Assembly (NCBI RefSeq): GCF_000238355.1
Contig: NZ_AHCA01000005.1
Span: 62,001-126,000, forward strand
Length of the DNA: 64,000 bases
Reading direction: 5' to 3'
Source: Pseudoalteromonas haloplanktis ATCC 14393
GTDB lineage: Bacteria; Pseudomonadota; Gammaproteobacteria; Enterobacterales; Alteromonadaceae
This document shows, one piece after another, positions 6,991-15,747 of this stretch. How positions within the stretch are numbered: the stretch's first letter is position 1; each line of letters opens with the position of its first letter. The notes beneath the pieces are model-generated. The model did no database searches, had not been told where the DNA came from, and saw only the letters and a list, made by a program, of their open reading frames with translations. The translations under genes and the position numbers were made by a program.

Positions 6991-8516
6991 AATGCAAACG
7001 CGTAGTGCCGCCAGTAGTCAATTGCTTTGTTATTAAGTGGCTGGCGCACTTGTACTTTACTCGCCGTTGCTGACGGGCTGAGGTGCTGATAAAAATCAAG
7101 ACATTGCGCCTGCCAAGGCAAATCACAAAAATCATAGAGTTGTTGCGTGCTTTTTATTGGTTCTGACACTAATGTTTCGTATTGCATAATCATCACATTA
7201 GCGGAGTGTTTTGCTGCAAAGTGATTGATCAAATCGCTGTAATCCTGATAAAAGCTGTCTATATCTTGTAGGTTATAACTGTAGTGATGAAACGCACTGG
7301 CTGGGCTGTATAGTTGACGATAATTAGCTATGCAGCTGTCTTCGCGTCCTCGTTGCATGCAAATAATTTTTGCTTTTGGAAATGCCGCTAAAATTAAATC
7401 AATATAGTAAAAATTAAACGGTTGTTTGTCACAACTACGCAGTAGTGGTGCCACTAATTGCTTAATACGCTGCTGATAGTGGCTAAGCTGAACTGGCAGC
7501 TTTGTATTTTTATATGCCTCATTGAGCACATGCTTACTCAATACCTGAGCATGCTTGCCTTGGCAAAGCTGGGCAATATCATTAAGTTCACCCACTCCAT
7601 GTACTTGTGTTGACTGATTCATTATTTTTTCTAACAACGTTGTGCCTGAGCGTGGCATACCTACGATAAATAGCGGCGCAAAATTGCTGTCGCTTGAGCG
7701 CGCCTTATAATCATTACTGAGTGTTATCAGTTGCTCACAAAATTGATGGTGGGTTTGTGCATCATATTTCACATGCTCAGAGATTGCTTGTTTACTGGTA
7801 GTAAAGTGTACAAAGGCTTGTTGATAATCAGCGCAATGTTCATAGTTCAGTGCGATCGCGTGGTGTAAAAATTGCTGTTGCATGGGCGTTTTAGCGGATT
7901 CGCTCAAAGATAATAGTTGTTGTAGATGGTGTTTAGCCTGTTGGCTGTCGTTTAATTCAGCTAGCGAATAGTGAGCTTGAAAATTCTGTGGATGTTGTTT
8001 TATTAATCTGTGTAGCAGCTGTTGCGCATCACTAAATTGCCCCATGATTTTATAGGCTACGGCTAAGTTATAACAGATTTGTGGATTTTTAGGGGCTTGT
8101 TGATAGGCACGTGATTGCCATTCGAGTGCGAGCTGATAGTGTCCTAGACGCGTTAATACATTGGCAATTAAATCGCATTCAATAGCTGCAAATTGTGGAT
8201 GTTTTATAGCTTCATCAATAGCTAGTTGCGCATCTAATAGCTGGCCACTGAGCACAGCAAGTTTAGCCGAGTGAGCAAAGTACACTGGCACAGGGGCAAT
8301 GCTAATCGCTTTGGCGAGTAGTTTATTGGCCTTGTTAATATCCTTAGCTGCAATATTTACTTGCGCCAGTAAAAAGTAGCTAAAGTGGTCATCTGGGTTT
8401 TGTTTTATATTACTGATCAGGAATAAATGCGCGTCATTAAGCTTACCTTGATTAATGGCGTGCTCAACGCGTTGTTGTAGGTGTTTTTGTATAGATGTCA
8501 GCATAGCAATAAGCAT
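6987..8516 (-). CDS. TPR-repeat sulfotransferase
   Basis: A protein of about 509 residues: an N-terminal half of tetratricopeptide-type helices (about 10-270) and a C-terminal PAPS-dependent sulfotransferase domain. The 5'-phosphosulfate loop reads GMPRSGTTLLEKIM (286-299) and the 3'-phosphate region contains QRGREDSCIANYRQ. Such enzymes transfer sulfate from PAPS to a carbohydrate, peptide or lipid; the acceptor is unknown. An in-frame GTG at 8540 exists but lies inside a transcription terminator hairpin. The ATG at 8516 has AAGG 6 bases upstream, and a third ATG at 8504 is also possible. The gene follows a TonB receptor on the same strand but is separated from it by that terminator. Confidence 0.85.
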   Translation of the reverse strand: MLIAMLTSIQKHLQQRVEHAINQGKLNDAHLFLISNIKQNPDDHFSYFLLAQVNIAAKDINKANKLLAKAISIAPVPVYFAHSAKLAVLSGQLLDAQLAIDEAIKHPQFAAIECDLIANVLTRLGHYQLALEWQSRAYQQAPKNPQICYNLAVAYKIMGQFSDAQQLLHRLIKQHPQNFQAHYSLAELNDSQQAKHHLQQLLSLSESAKTPMQQQFLHHAIALNYEHCADYQQAFVHFTTSKQAISEHVKYDAQTHHQFCEQLITLSNDYKARSSDSNFAPLFIVGMPRSGTTLLEKIMNQSTQVHGVGELNDIAQLCQGKHAQVLSKHVLNEAYKNTKLPVQLSHYQQRIKQLVAPLLRSCDKQPFNFYYIDLILAAFPKAKIICMQRGREDSCIANYRQLYSPASAFHHYSYNLQDIDSFYQDYSDLINHFAAKHSANVMIMQYETLVSEPIKSTQQLYDFCDLPWQAQCLDFYQHLSPSATASKVQVRQPLNNKAIDYWRHYAFAF

Positions 8517-8549
8517 AAAAGCCTTGGCGTAAAACACCAAGGCTTTTTT
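8517..8549. terminator. Rho-independent terminator between TonB receptor and sulfotransferase genes
   Basis: The hairpin pairs AAAGCCTTGG with CCAAGGCTTT around an 8-9 base loop, with runs of T on both strands. It ends the TonB receptor transcript on the minus strand and overlaps the ribosome-binding region of the sulfotransferase gene, which helps decide that gene's start. Confidence 0.85.
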
Positions 8550-8568
8550 AGTTTATAAAGAACCGTTA

Positions 8569-11001
8569 TTACAGTTCAAAATTATACGTAAACTTCATGC
8601 CGATAGTACGAGGGGCTGTGGTGTAGTGCCCATACACACGTTGTAGTTCAGGCAGGTCTTTGTTTAGCTCTTCATACTTAGCCATTCCCGCCCATGATTT
8701 ATCACGACGTACTGAGGTAAACGCGTACTTATCGAATAAGTTATCAACATAGAGAGTGGCTGACCACATATCGCCTGTTAATTTGGCTGATAAGTTACTC
8801 AGAGCATAGCCTGCAAGCGTTTCACCATCGGCTTTTAAGCCAACTTTTGTGATCACATCACTTTGTGCAGTCATACCATAGTTAATACTTAATAGTTTAT
8901 CGTCTAACACATCTTGCTCATAACGCAGGCCGAATGAAAATTGATGCTCAGGCGCACCTGGTAAACGATCGCCATCAGCACCATCGTAGTATGATTGATA
9001 CTGTGCGTAATCTTCGCCTAATATGCCTAACAATCCAGGAGCATCTTCAGTTAGCTCTGCCTTTGCGTAAGCATAAGTGGCGTAGGCAGTCCAGTTATCA
9101 GCAATCATAGCGCGTGATGAAATTTCCACACCTTTTGAATTGGCTGCACCGGCATTTGAGGTGATTAGCTCTTGGCCATTTACGGTTGCAGTACCAACCT
9201 GAGCATCTTTCCAATCAACATTAAAAAGTGCCGCGTTAAAGTGTAAGCGGTTTTTAAGCCAGCTCGATTTAAAACCAAGTTCATAGTTTACCGTAGTGTC
9301 TGGTTTATAATCTTCTTCGCTTGGTAGTGCACAGACAATTTGTTGCTCAGGTAGTACCTCTGGGCAAGGTGCGATACCATTACCACCACCAATTCTAAAG
9401 CCTTCACTGACGGTAAAATAAGCAAGCACTCCAGAATCAAATGTGTAACTGGCGTTAAATTTGAACAAGTTTCCATTGTCGCTAGCGCTAACGTTTTCCA
9501 TTACTAAATCGTCAAGAGATGTAAAGTCACCTGAGTACAGCGGTGTTGCAGAGCCTGATGTGGTTGATACATCATACTCATAAAAACGTGCACCTAGCGT
9601 TACGTTAAATTGCTCAGTAAAAGCATAACCGACTTCACCAAAAAGGGCCGTTTCGGTGGTTTCAGAATCGCTGATTAAAATATACTCAAGATCATCTTGT
9701 ACATTTGGAATACCACCACCCCAAAACTCAGTTAAACCTGGTGTGTATTCACGATCGTCTGAGTGGCTCTCAAGCTTGTTGTAGTAACCACCGACAATCC
9801 AGTTGAAAGCGCTATCAGAGTTAGACACTAAGCGAATTTCTTGAGTGAAACTATCACGTTTTGAAGTATCCAAAGTTTGAGCTACAAACGCAGGAAACTC
9901 TGCATAGCCACTCCAAATATCGTAAAGTAAATCGGTTTGGTCGCGTTGCCCAGATTGCTCGTAGCTTGACCAGCCTGAGGCTGAAACAAGCTCAGCAAAG
10001 CCTAAGTCAGCCTTGATCTCTAAGCTTAGTAAGTCGTTTTCTTCTTCACCCGGCTCAAGTATGCGGGCGGCATTTTCATACTGCCCAACCATACCGTGTA
10101 AGGCGCTGCTGTCGCTTAATGAGTTATATTGTGACGTAGAGTTGCCGCCATTTTCTTGTTTTTGATAAAAATAGTTAAGCGTTGCTTCTACAGCTTCATT
10201 GGCTTGCCAGCGCAGTGATACACGACCTGTGGTAATCTGCTCATCGTTCACGTCACTGACACTGCGTAAGTTGGCGTTAACGTCTTGCTCATTCGTAAAA
10301 TCAGGATTTGGGTTCGATACCCCAGGGTTTTGCACCACGTAGTTATAATCGATATAACCTGGGTTAGTGTAATAATTAACACTGGCGCGGATTGCCAATA
10401 CATCATCAATTAATGGTGTATTAAACACTAAACCAAATTCACCACCGGTGCCGTCGCTTTCATTTAAGCTAAATACGTCACCAGTAACTTGGCCTTCGGT
10501 AATATCAAGCTCTGGTTGCTTTAATAAATAACGAATAGCGCCACCTAACGTACCTGCACCGTATAAAGTCCCTTGTGGACCAATAAGCACTTCAACACGA
10601 TCAACGTCAGTTAAACGTAAATCAATATTAAGTGGGATTTCACCAACGTAAGTTGCCACCGTACCGCCATCAGAAATACGATCAGAGGTATTGGTATTTA
10701 AACCACGTACAATGATCGGTGAGCCTTCACGACCACCCTGATCAGAAATCGTTAAACCAGGCACCCAACGTGCGACATCTTCAAGATCAGTAATGTTTTG
10801 ATCTTTAATCACATCCCCATCAAGAGCAGTAATATTTAGTGGTGCTTCCTGCACTGAGCCCGCACGACGAGTAGCAGTAATTTGAATGGTTTCAATCGCT
10901 TTGTCTAGTTGGGTTGTTGATTCTTCAGCTGCAAGGTGTTGGCTATTAAATAAAATAGCTGAAACAGCTGATGCAAGAAGTGCTGGCCTAAAGGTGCTCA
11001 T
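8569..11001 (-). CDS. TonB-dependent outer-membrane receptor
   Basis: A protein of about 810 residues with a signal peptide (cleaved after HLAA), a plug domain (about 40-160, containing ITATRRAGSVQEAPLNI, QGGREGSPIIVRG and RVEVLIGPQGTLYGAGTLGGAIR) and a 22-strand barrel ending in TYNFEL with aromatic strand residues. It would import a large scarce ligand with energy from TonB-ExbBD. The plug TonB box may lie near ETIQITATR. The ligand is not evident; plug features are of the general siderophore/vitamin/other type, and no transporter or degradative gene flanks it. I prefer the ATG at 11001 over that at 11007 because GGAAA lies 8 bases before it rather than 2. A perfect palindrome sits about 40 bases upstream of the start. 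Confidence 0.93.
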   Translation of the reverse strand: MSTFRPALLASAVSAILFNSQHLAAEESTTQLDKAIETIQITATRRAGSVQEAPLNITALDGDVIKDQNITDLEDVARWVPGLTISDQGGREGSPIIVRGLNTNTSDRISDGGTVATYVGEIPLNIDLRLTDVDRVEVLIGPQGTLYGAGTLGGAIRYLLKQPELDITEGQVTGDVFSLNESDGTGGEFGLVFNTPLIDDVLAIRASVNYYTNPGYIDYNYVVQNPGVSNPNPDFTNEQDVNANLRSVSDVNDEQITTGRVSLRWQANEAVEATLNYFYQKQENGGNSTSQYNSLSDSSALHGMVGQYENAARILEPGEEENDLLSLEIKADLGFAELVSASGWSSYEQSGQRDQTDLLYDIWSGYAEFPAFVAQTLDTSKRDSFTQEIRLVSNSDSAFNWIVGGYYNKLESHSDDREYTPGLTEFWGGGIPNVQDDLEYILISDSETTETALFGEVGYAFTEQFNVTLGARFYEYDVSTTSGSATPLYSGDFTSLDDLVMENVSASDNGNLFKFNASYTFDSGVLAYFTVSEGFRIGGGNGIAPCPEVLPEQQIVCALPSEEDYKPDTTVNYELGFKSSWLKNRLHFNAALFNVDWKDAQVGTATVNGQELITSNAGAANSKGVEISSRAMIADNWTAYATYAYAKAELTEDAPGLLGILGEDYAQYQSYYDGADGDRLPGAPEHQFSFGLRYEQDVLDDKLLSINYGMTAQSDVITKVGLKADGETLAGYALSNLSAKLTGDMWSATLYVDNLFDKYAFTSVRRDKSWAGMAKYEELNKDLPELQRVYGHYTTAPRTIGMKFTYNFEL

Positions 11002-11038
11002 GTTCATTTTCCGAATAAGTTACAGTAATTTTATGCTT

Positions 11039-11062
11039 AAAAATCAAAGTAATTTGATTTTT
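11039..11062. promoter_or_regulatory. Perfect 10-bp-arm palindrome upstream of TonB receptor gene
   Basis: The arms AAAAATCAAA and TTTGATTTTT are exact reverse complements separated by GTAA. The palindrome sits 38 bases upstream of the receptor start, in the expected promoter region. It has operator-like symmetry but does not match a Fur box that I can recognise. The regulator is unknown. Confidence 0.5.
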
Positions 11063-11172
11063 TAAACAGAATACGGTGGATGTTTAGTGAATTTATATCC
11101 AATTATAGTGTATTTTTATTCTTTTAGTCATGCGTTATTTGCAGCTTTATGTCATTATTTTGAATAAATACT

Positions 11173-11529
11173 CTATGCGTTTTTATAAGGGCAGTTTTTA
11201 CAGTTGTTTTTACAGCATTTTCCACGCTTTAAGAAAAACCAACGAGTGAATACCATGTAGCTATTTTGCATTTCATAGTCGAGGTTTTCTATTAAATTAG
11301 CATTGCTTTGAAAGTGTTTAGCAAAAGCCAGTTGCTCTTTTAAAGGTTGGTTATACAAGGTAGTTAAGAATTGATTAATTTTAACCAGCGTACACGCTTT
11401 GCATAAACAGCTGGTGGTTGTGCTATCAAGGGGTAAAATAGCGGGCAGTTCATTGCACCAACAGGCATTAATGTTATCAACATTACATGTTAGCGTTGTT
11501 TGGCATTGCGAGCAGGCTAAAATCGTCAT
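11173..11529 (-). CDS. Cysteine-rich CWC / DUF5522-type small protein
   Basis: A 118-residue cysteine-rich protein. The N-terminus has CSQC (Cys6, Cys9), then C-N-V and CWCNELP around residues 24-29, then CLCKAC, a set of pairs suited to binding one zinc ion. The C-terminal part (MVFTRWFFLKRGKCCKNNCKNCPYKN, shown in outline) matches the DUF5522 signature in which a cysteine cluster follows a KRG motif. Both modules are of unknown function; nucleic-acid or metal binding is a guess. It has no signal peptide or membrane segment, so it is cytoplasmic. It is divergent from the next gene by 54 bases. Confidence 0.75.
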   Translation of the reverse strand: MTILACSQCQTTLTCNVDNINACWCNELPAILPLDSTTTSCLCKACTLVKINQFLTTLYNQPLKEQLAFAKHFQSNANLIENLDYEMQNSYMVFTRWFFLKRGKCCKNNCKNCPYKNA

Positions 11530-11583
11530 TTATATTCATTCAGTTTTTAAAGTAATCATTATTAGAATAACAGATAAGCAACT

Positions 11584-11910
11584 ATGAACAGAGCACAAGC
11601 GCTAGCAGAATTCGTTACTTTTGGTAAAAACAGGGATCAAGCCATTGGTATAATTATTTCAGCAAATGATGCTGAGCCGATCCCATGCTATGTATTAACG
11701 CTCGAAAGCGTACTTGATGTGCTCAATCGATGCCTTGCAGGCGAAATAGATTTAGACGACCTTGAGCTGTGGGCTAACGTAATAGAATCAAGAACCGACA
11801 TCGACTACAGCGCCGTTGAAGGTGTGATATATGCACTGAGTAACAGCGAACAAATGGGTGAATTAGATAAAGATAAAGTGGCGAAGTTGGTTGAATTATT
11901 GAAAACTTAG
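11584..11910 (+). CDS. Conserved small hypothetical protein, acidic
   Basis: A 108-residue acidic cytoplasmic protein with no signal peptide or membrane segment. It has a helix-rich middle with LNRCLAGEIDLDDLELWAN followed by VIESRTDID and a C-terminal ALSNSEQMGELDKDKV. I have seen this WAN-x-IE-x-R pattern in short uncharacterised proteins of several phyla, but I cannot name a domain with confidence. It starts with ATG; no partner gene is adjacent on its strand. The stop codon TAG is followed immediately by a heptamer repeat array, whose first partial unit seems to include the AG of the stop. Confidence 0.6.
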   Translation: MNRAQALAEFVTFGKNRDQAIGIIISANDAEPIPCYVLTLESVLDVLNRCLAGEIDLDDLELWANVIESRTDIDYSAVEGVIYALSNSEQMGELDKDKVAKLVELLKT

Positions 11911-11952
11911 CCGTCAGCCGTCAGCCGTCAGCCGTCAGCCGTCAGCCGTCAG
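11911..11952 (+). repeat. Heptanucleotide tandem array, CCGTCAG x6
   Basis: Six perfect head-to-tail copies start at the base after the TAG stop of the 108-residue gene. On that gene's coding strand the rotated unit is TCAGCCG. The array is one of at least three of type TCAGCNN in this window that abut a stop codon. Confidence 0.97.
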
Positions 11953-11972
11953 TTTAGTGATCTGAGCCCTGT

Positions 11973-12017
11973 AAAATAAAGGCCATCTTGATTTAACAAG
12001 CATGGCCCTTATTTTTG
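11973..12017. terminator. Bidirectional terminator between the hypothetical gene and fbp
   Basis: A long imperfect stem pairs AAAATAAAGGCCATCTTG with CAAGCATGGCCCTTATTTT around a 6-base loop, with T runs on both sides. It serves convergent transcripts and is bracketed exactly by two heptamer arrays. Confidence 0.7.
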
Positions 12018-12077
12018 AGCTGAGAGCTGAGAGCTGAGAGCTGAGAGCTGAGAGCTGAGAGCTGAGAGCTGAGAGCT
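12017..12077 (-). repeat. Heptanucleotide tandem array, GAGCTGA x8 plus partial
   Basis: Eight perfect copies of GAGCTGA on the plus strand plus a partial copy that runs into the fbp stop codon (CTA at 12076-12078). On the fbp coding strand the unit is TCAGCTC. The orientation relative to the upstream gene is the same as in the CCGTCAG and GACCGCT arrays. Confidence 0.97.
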
Positions 12078-13044
12078 ACTTATGATACCCCAAGCAGGTT
12101 TCTACTTCGTTTTTCGAACCTAAAATCACCGCTACGCGTTGGTGGATAGCATCAGGTTGAATATCCATAATACGCTCAGTACCCGTTGAGGCGATGCCGC
12201 CAGCTTGTTCGATTAGCATCGCCATTGGATTTGCTTCGTAAAGTAGACGCAGTTTATTTGGCTTGTTCGGATCTTTAGTATCTGTAGGGTAGGTAAAAAT
12301 ACCACCGCGGCATAATACGCGATGCACGTCACCAACCATGGCTGCAATCCAACGCATGTTGAAGTTACGTGCACGTGGCCCTGTTTCACCTGCAATTAAG
12401 TCGTTAATGTAATTTTGCATGGCTGGCTGCCAATGACGCTGGTTTGATGCATTGATAGCAAATTCGTTGGTCTCTTCAGGAACCTTCGCAAAATCTTCAG
12501 TTAATAAGAATGTGCCGTGGGTTTTATCTAGTGTGAAAAAGCGCGTGCCTTTACCTGTAGTTAGTGCTAGCACTGTTGATGGACCATATAAAACATAACC
12601 TGCCGCAACTTGGTTTTTACCTGGTTGCATGAAAATACTTTGATCGGCAGGATCTGAGCCTTCAGGTGCTTTCATTATTGAAAAAATAGTGCCCACTAAT
12701 GAATTGATGTCAGTATTTGACGAGCCATCAAGTGGATCAAATGCAACAATATAGCTTGCATCTGGGTTACCAGCCACGGTGTAATCTTCTTCTTCAGAGG
12801 CAATGGCTTTTACATAGCCTGATTCCAGTAAAATGTCTTTTAGTAGCTGATTGGTTAACACATCTAGCTTTTTTTGGGTTTCACCTTGAATATTCTCATC
12901 GAGAGTTGAACCAAGTACGCCAGATAATGCGCCTTGGCCTACGCGAAAAGAAATTTCTTTACATGCTGCTAAAACTGTTCGGATCAACGAGATTAAATCT
13001 CTAGGGCAACCGTCTTCGAGTAATACTGGAGGTAGTCTACGCAT
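12076..13044 (-). CDS. fbp: Fructose-1,6-bisphosphatase, class I
   Basis: A 322-residue cytoplasmic enzyme that removes the 1-phosphate of fructose 1,6-bisphosphate in gluconeogenesis. The class I signature [11 protein letters not shown] is at residues 102-112, with the upstream metal-site acidic run ASEEED at 82-87. The C-terminal half has [12 protein letters not shown], typical of the sugar-phosphatase fold. Length is close to that of the E. coli enzyme (332). The ATG at 13044 is preceded by AGGAAAATAGA. The stop codon touches a heptamer tandem array, followed by a terminator. Confidence 0.97.
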   Translation of the reverse strand: MRRLPPVLLEDGCPRDLISLIRTVLAACKEISFRVGQGALSGVLGSTLDENIQGETQKKLDVLTNQLLKDILLESGYVKAIASEEEDYTVAGNPDASYIVAFDPLDGSSNTDINSLVGTIFSIMKAPEGSDPADQSIFMQPGKNQVAAGYVLYGPSTVLALTTGKGTRFFTLDKTHGTFLLTEDFAKVPEETNEFAINASNQRHWQPAMQNYINDLIAGETGPRARNFNMRWIAAMVGDVHRVLCRGGIFTYPTDTKDPNKPNKLRLLYEANPMAMLIEQAGGIASTGTERIMDIQPDAIHQRVAVILGSKNEVETCLGYHK

Positions 13045-13207
13045 TCTATTTTCCTGATAACGTTATGAGCTATGATAATCATAAGGGGTGAGAGGGATTA
13101 TCAAAGCAAGCGCTGAATTTCGTCTTAAATAACTGTATTTTAGGCGCAATATCCTATACTGGAAACACCTTGAATGTATTTAAAACGCGAATAACAAAGA
13201 TAAGATT

Positions 13208-15637
13208 ATGCAAAAAATACCATTGATACGTTACATACTCTTTACTGTGTTGCTGACTATGATAACCCAAGCGCACGCAGCAATTAAGTCTATTAGTGAT
13301 TTTACTGAGCAAATGAATCATTTTCCGGGCTATTTTTCTTTTTATTATGATACTCAAAATGGCAAAGTTTACTTAAAAGTCGATAAACTCAAGCAGCAAT
13401 TTCTATTACAGCAAAGCTTGCCTTATGGCGTCGGCTCTAATGATATTGGCCTTGACCGTGGTCAATTAGGTAATACTCATTTGGTACAATTTGAGCGCTT
13501 TGGCGACAAAGTGATGTTGCGAGCTATTAACAGTTATTACCGAGCTAATACCAGTAATAAAGCTGAGCAAAAAAGCATTCAAGAAGCGTTTGCATCGAGT
13601 ATTTTGGCTGGCTTCAATGTCGTGGCGCAAAATTCAGAGGCCGCTTTGATTGACTACACGCCTTACTTACTCAGTGATGTACATGGGGTGAGTCGCACTT
13701 TAGCTGCGCGTAAGCAAGGCAACTTTAATCTTGATGAAAGCCGCAGCGCTGTCTATATTGAGCGCTCAAAAGCATTTATGAAGAATACCGAACTCGAAGC
13801 CGTATTAACGTTTAAAGGCAGCCAGCCCGGTGAGTATATCCGTCAAGTCAGTGCTGATCCGTATGCGTTAACAGTGCATATGCATCACTCTTTAATCGAA
13901 TTACCGGATGATAATTACACACCACGTGCATTTCATCCTCAGTCTGGTTATTGGAGTATCGAACACAAAGATTATGCAGCCCCGCTTGGTGAGTCTATGT
14001 TAGTGCGCTATATACCGCGCCACCGCCTTAGTAAAAAAGATCCGACACTACCGATTAGTGAACCTGTTGAACCGATAACTTATTATTTAGATCCTGGTGT
14101 ACCTGAGCCGGTGAAAACGGCGTTACTTGATGGTGCCAAATGGTGGGATGATGCCTTTGCCCAGGCGGGTTATAAGAATGCTTTTATCGTTAAAGTATTA
14201 CCAGATAACGCGGATCCTATGGATATTCGTTATAACGTGATCCAGTGGGTACATCGTGCCACCCGAGGCTGGTCTTATGGTAGCTCGGTGATTGACCCTC
14301 GTACTGGGGAAATTTTAAAAGGGCATGTGACTTTAGGATCACTGCGTGTACGCCAAGATATCTTAATTGCTGAAGCCCTAGCGGCGCCTTATTTACAAGG
14401 CAACGAAGTGGCTAAAACACTGCAAGCGATGGCGCTTGATCGTATCCGTCAACTCAGTGCCCATGAAATTGGTCATACGCTAGGTATTGCGCATAACTTT
14501 TCAGCGTCAGTGGCCGATCGTGCTTCTGTTATGGATTACCCTCATCCATTAGTTGGCTTTAATGATAAAGGTGAGCTGGATGTTAGCCGTGGTTATGCAC
14601 ACGGTATGGGGCAATGGGATACCCAAGTAATTAAGTACGGTTACAGTGATTTTACTGGTTTTGATGAAAGCAAAGGGTTAGCTGCTATTTTGGCTGATAA
14701 TCAAAATAAAGGGTTGGAGTTTATCTCTGATAGTGATGCTAGGGCGCAAGGTGGCGCGCACCCAACCGCACATCTTTGGGATAACGGTAGTTCACCCAGT
14801 GAAGAACTGAGAAGGGTACTGGAAGTAAGAAAACAGGCACTTGCTCAATTTGGTATTCATAACATAAAAACGGGGACGGCGTTATCGCAGCTAGAAGAAA
14901 TGCTGGTGCCGCTTTATTTATTTCATCGCTATCAAGTGGAGTCTGTGGTTAAACTGATTGCCGGCGTTGATTATGATTACGAGGTTCGCGGAAATTCACC
15001 TGTTAAAGGTGCACTGGTGGTTGCTAAAAAGCAGCAGCAGCAGGCATTAAGCGCTATTTTAAGTACGTTAAAAGCCGATAATTTGCTGTTACCCGAGACT
15101 GTACTCGCTTTAATTCCGCCCAAAGCGTACGGTGAATCTAAAAACCGCGAAAGTGTCATTGGCCGTACAGGTTTAACACTTGATGCTATGGCATTACCTG
15201 AAGTGTCTGCTCAGCATAGCTTATCGTTACTACTAAATGCTCAGCGGCTAAATCGTCTAGCGCAACAGCAGGCACGCAGTGAAGCATTCTTTAGTTTAGA
15301 CGAGCTCCTCGCACAGTTATATGAACAGGTTTTTAAAGTTCAAACAACTACGACTATGGCGCAGAAAATTGCGCAGCGAGTGCAGCTACTTACAGCTAAA
15401 CAATTTGCTGATTTAATTGCTAGTGATAAAGTTGAACCAGAGGTGCAAGCTCAGTTGCGCTATTATTTAGTGAAATTGAGTGAAGAATATCAACAGCGTT
15501 CATTGCTTGGCAGTGTCGATGTGGGTGAAAGTGCATTTAAGCAGTATCTGGTAGAGCAAATTAATCAGTTTCTAATAAATGGTGCTTGGCCTATGAACTT
15601 CAAAGTACTTCCTATTCCACCGGGGTCACCGATTTAA
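13208..15637 (+). CDS. Secreted zinc-dependent metalloprotease (DUF5117-type)
   Basis: An 809-residue protein with a signal peptide (about 1-24, cleaved after QAHA). The N-terminal region (about 45-115, GYFSFYYDTQNGKVYLKV, YGVGSNDIGLDRGQLG) matches the DUF5117/DUF5118 part of a family of large bacterial zinc proteases. The metal site H419-E-I-G-H-T-L-G-I-A-H429 is an extended metzincin-type motif, followed about 13 residues later by VMDYPHP, where a Met-turn is expected. It should act in the periplasm or outside the cell. Its substrate is unknown. A perfect hairpin terminator follows the stop. Confidence 0.87.
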   Translation: MQKIPLIRYILFTVLLTMITQAHAAIKSISDFTEQMNHFPGYFSFYYDTQNGKVYLKVDKLKQQFLLQQSLPYGVGSNDIGLDRGQLGNTHLVQFERFGDKVMLRAINSYYRANTSNKAEQKSIQEAFASSILAGFNVVAQNSEAALIDYTPYLLSDVHGVSRTLAARKQGNFNLDESRSAVYIERSKAFMKNTELEAVLTFKGSQPGEYIRQVSADPYALTVHMHHSLIELPDDNYTPRAFHPQSGYWSIEHKDYAAPLGESMLVRYIPRHRLSKKDPTLPISEPVEPITYYLDPGVPEPVKTALLDGAKWWDDAFAQAGYKNAFIVKVLPDNADPMDIRYNVIQWVHRATRGWSYGSSVIDPRTGEILKGHVTLGSLRVRQDILIAEALAAPYLQGNEVAKTLQAMALDRIRQLSAHEIGHTLGIAHNFSASVADRASVMDYPHPLVGFNDKGELDVSRGYAHGMGQWDTQVIKYGYSDFTGFDESKGLAAILADNQNKGLEFISDSDARAQGGAHPTAHLWDNGSSPSEELRRVLEVRKQALAQFGIHNIKTGTALSQLEEMLVPLYLFHRYQVESVVKLIAGVDYDYEVRGNSPVKGALVVAKKQQQQALSAILSTLKADNLLLPETVLALIPPKAYGESKNRESVIGRTGLTLDAMALPEVSAQHSLSLLLNAQRLNRLAQQQARSEAFFSLDELLAQLYEQVFKVQTTTTMAQKIAQRVQLLTAKQFADLIASDKVEPEVQAQLRYYLVKLSEEYQQRSLLGSVDVGESAFKQYLVEQINQFLINGAWPMNFKVLPIPPGSPI

Positions 15638-15644
15638 CACAACC

Positions 15645-15683
15645 AGCTAGGCCCTAGCTGCTAGGGCCTAGGTTTAGTTTTTC
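15645..15683 (+). terminator. Terminator after the metalloprotease gene
   Basis: Arms CTAGGCCCTAG and CTAGGGCCTAG are exact reverse complements around CTG, followed by GTTTAGTTTTT. It lies 10 bases after the metalloprotease stop. Confidence 0.85.
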
Positions 15684-15747
15684 TTGCATAAAACTGGGTT
15701 TTTGTTAACCTAGCTGCCTTTCATTTTTAGTCTTTTTTGAGGTGTTT

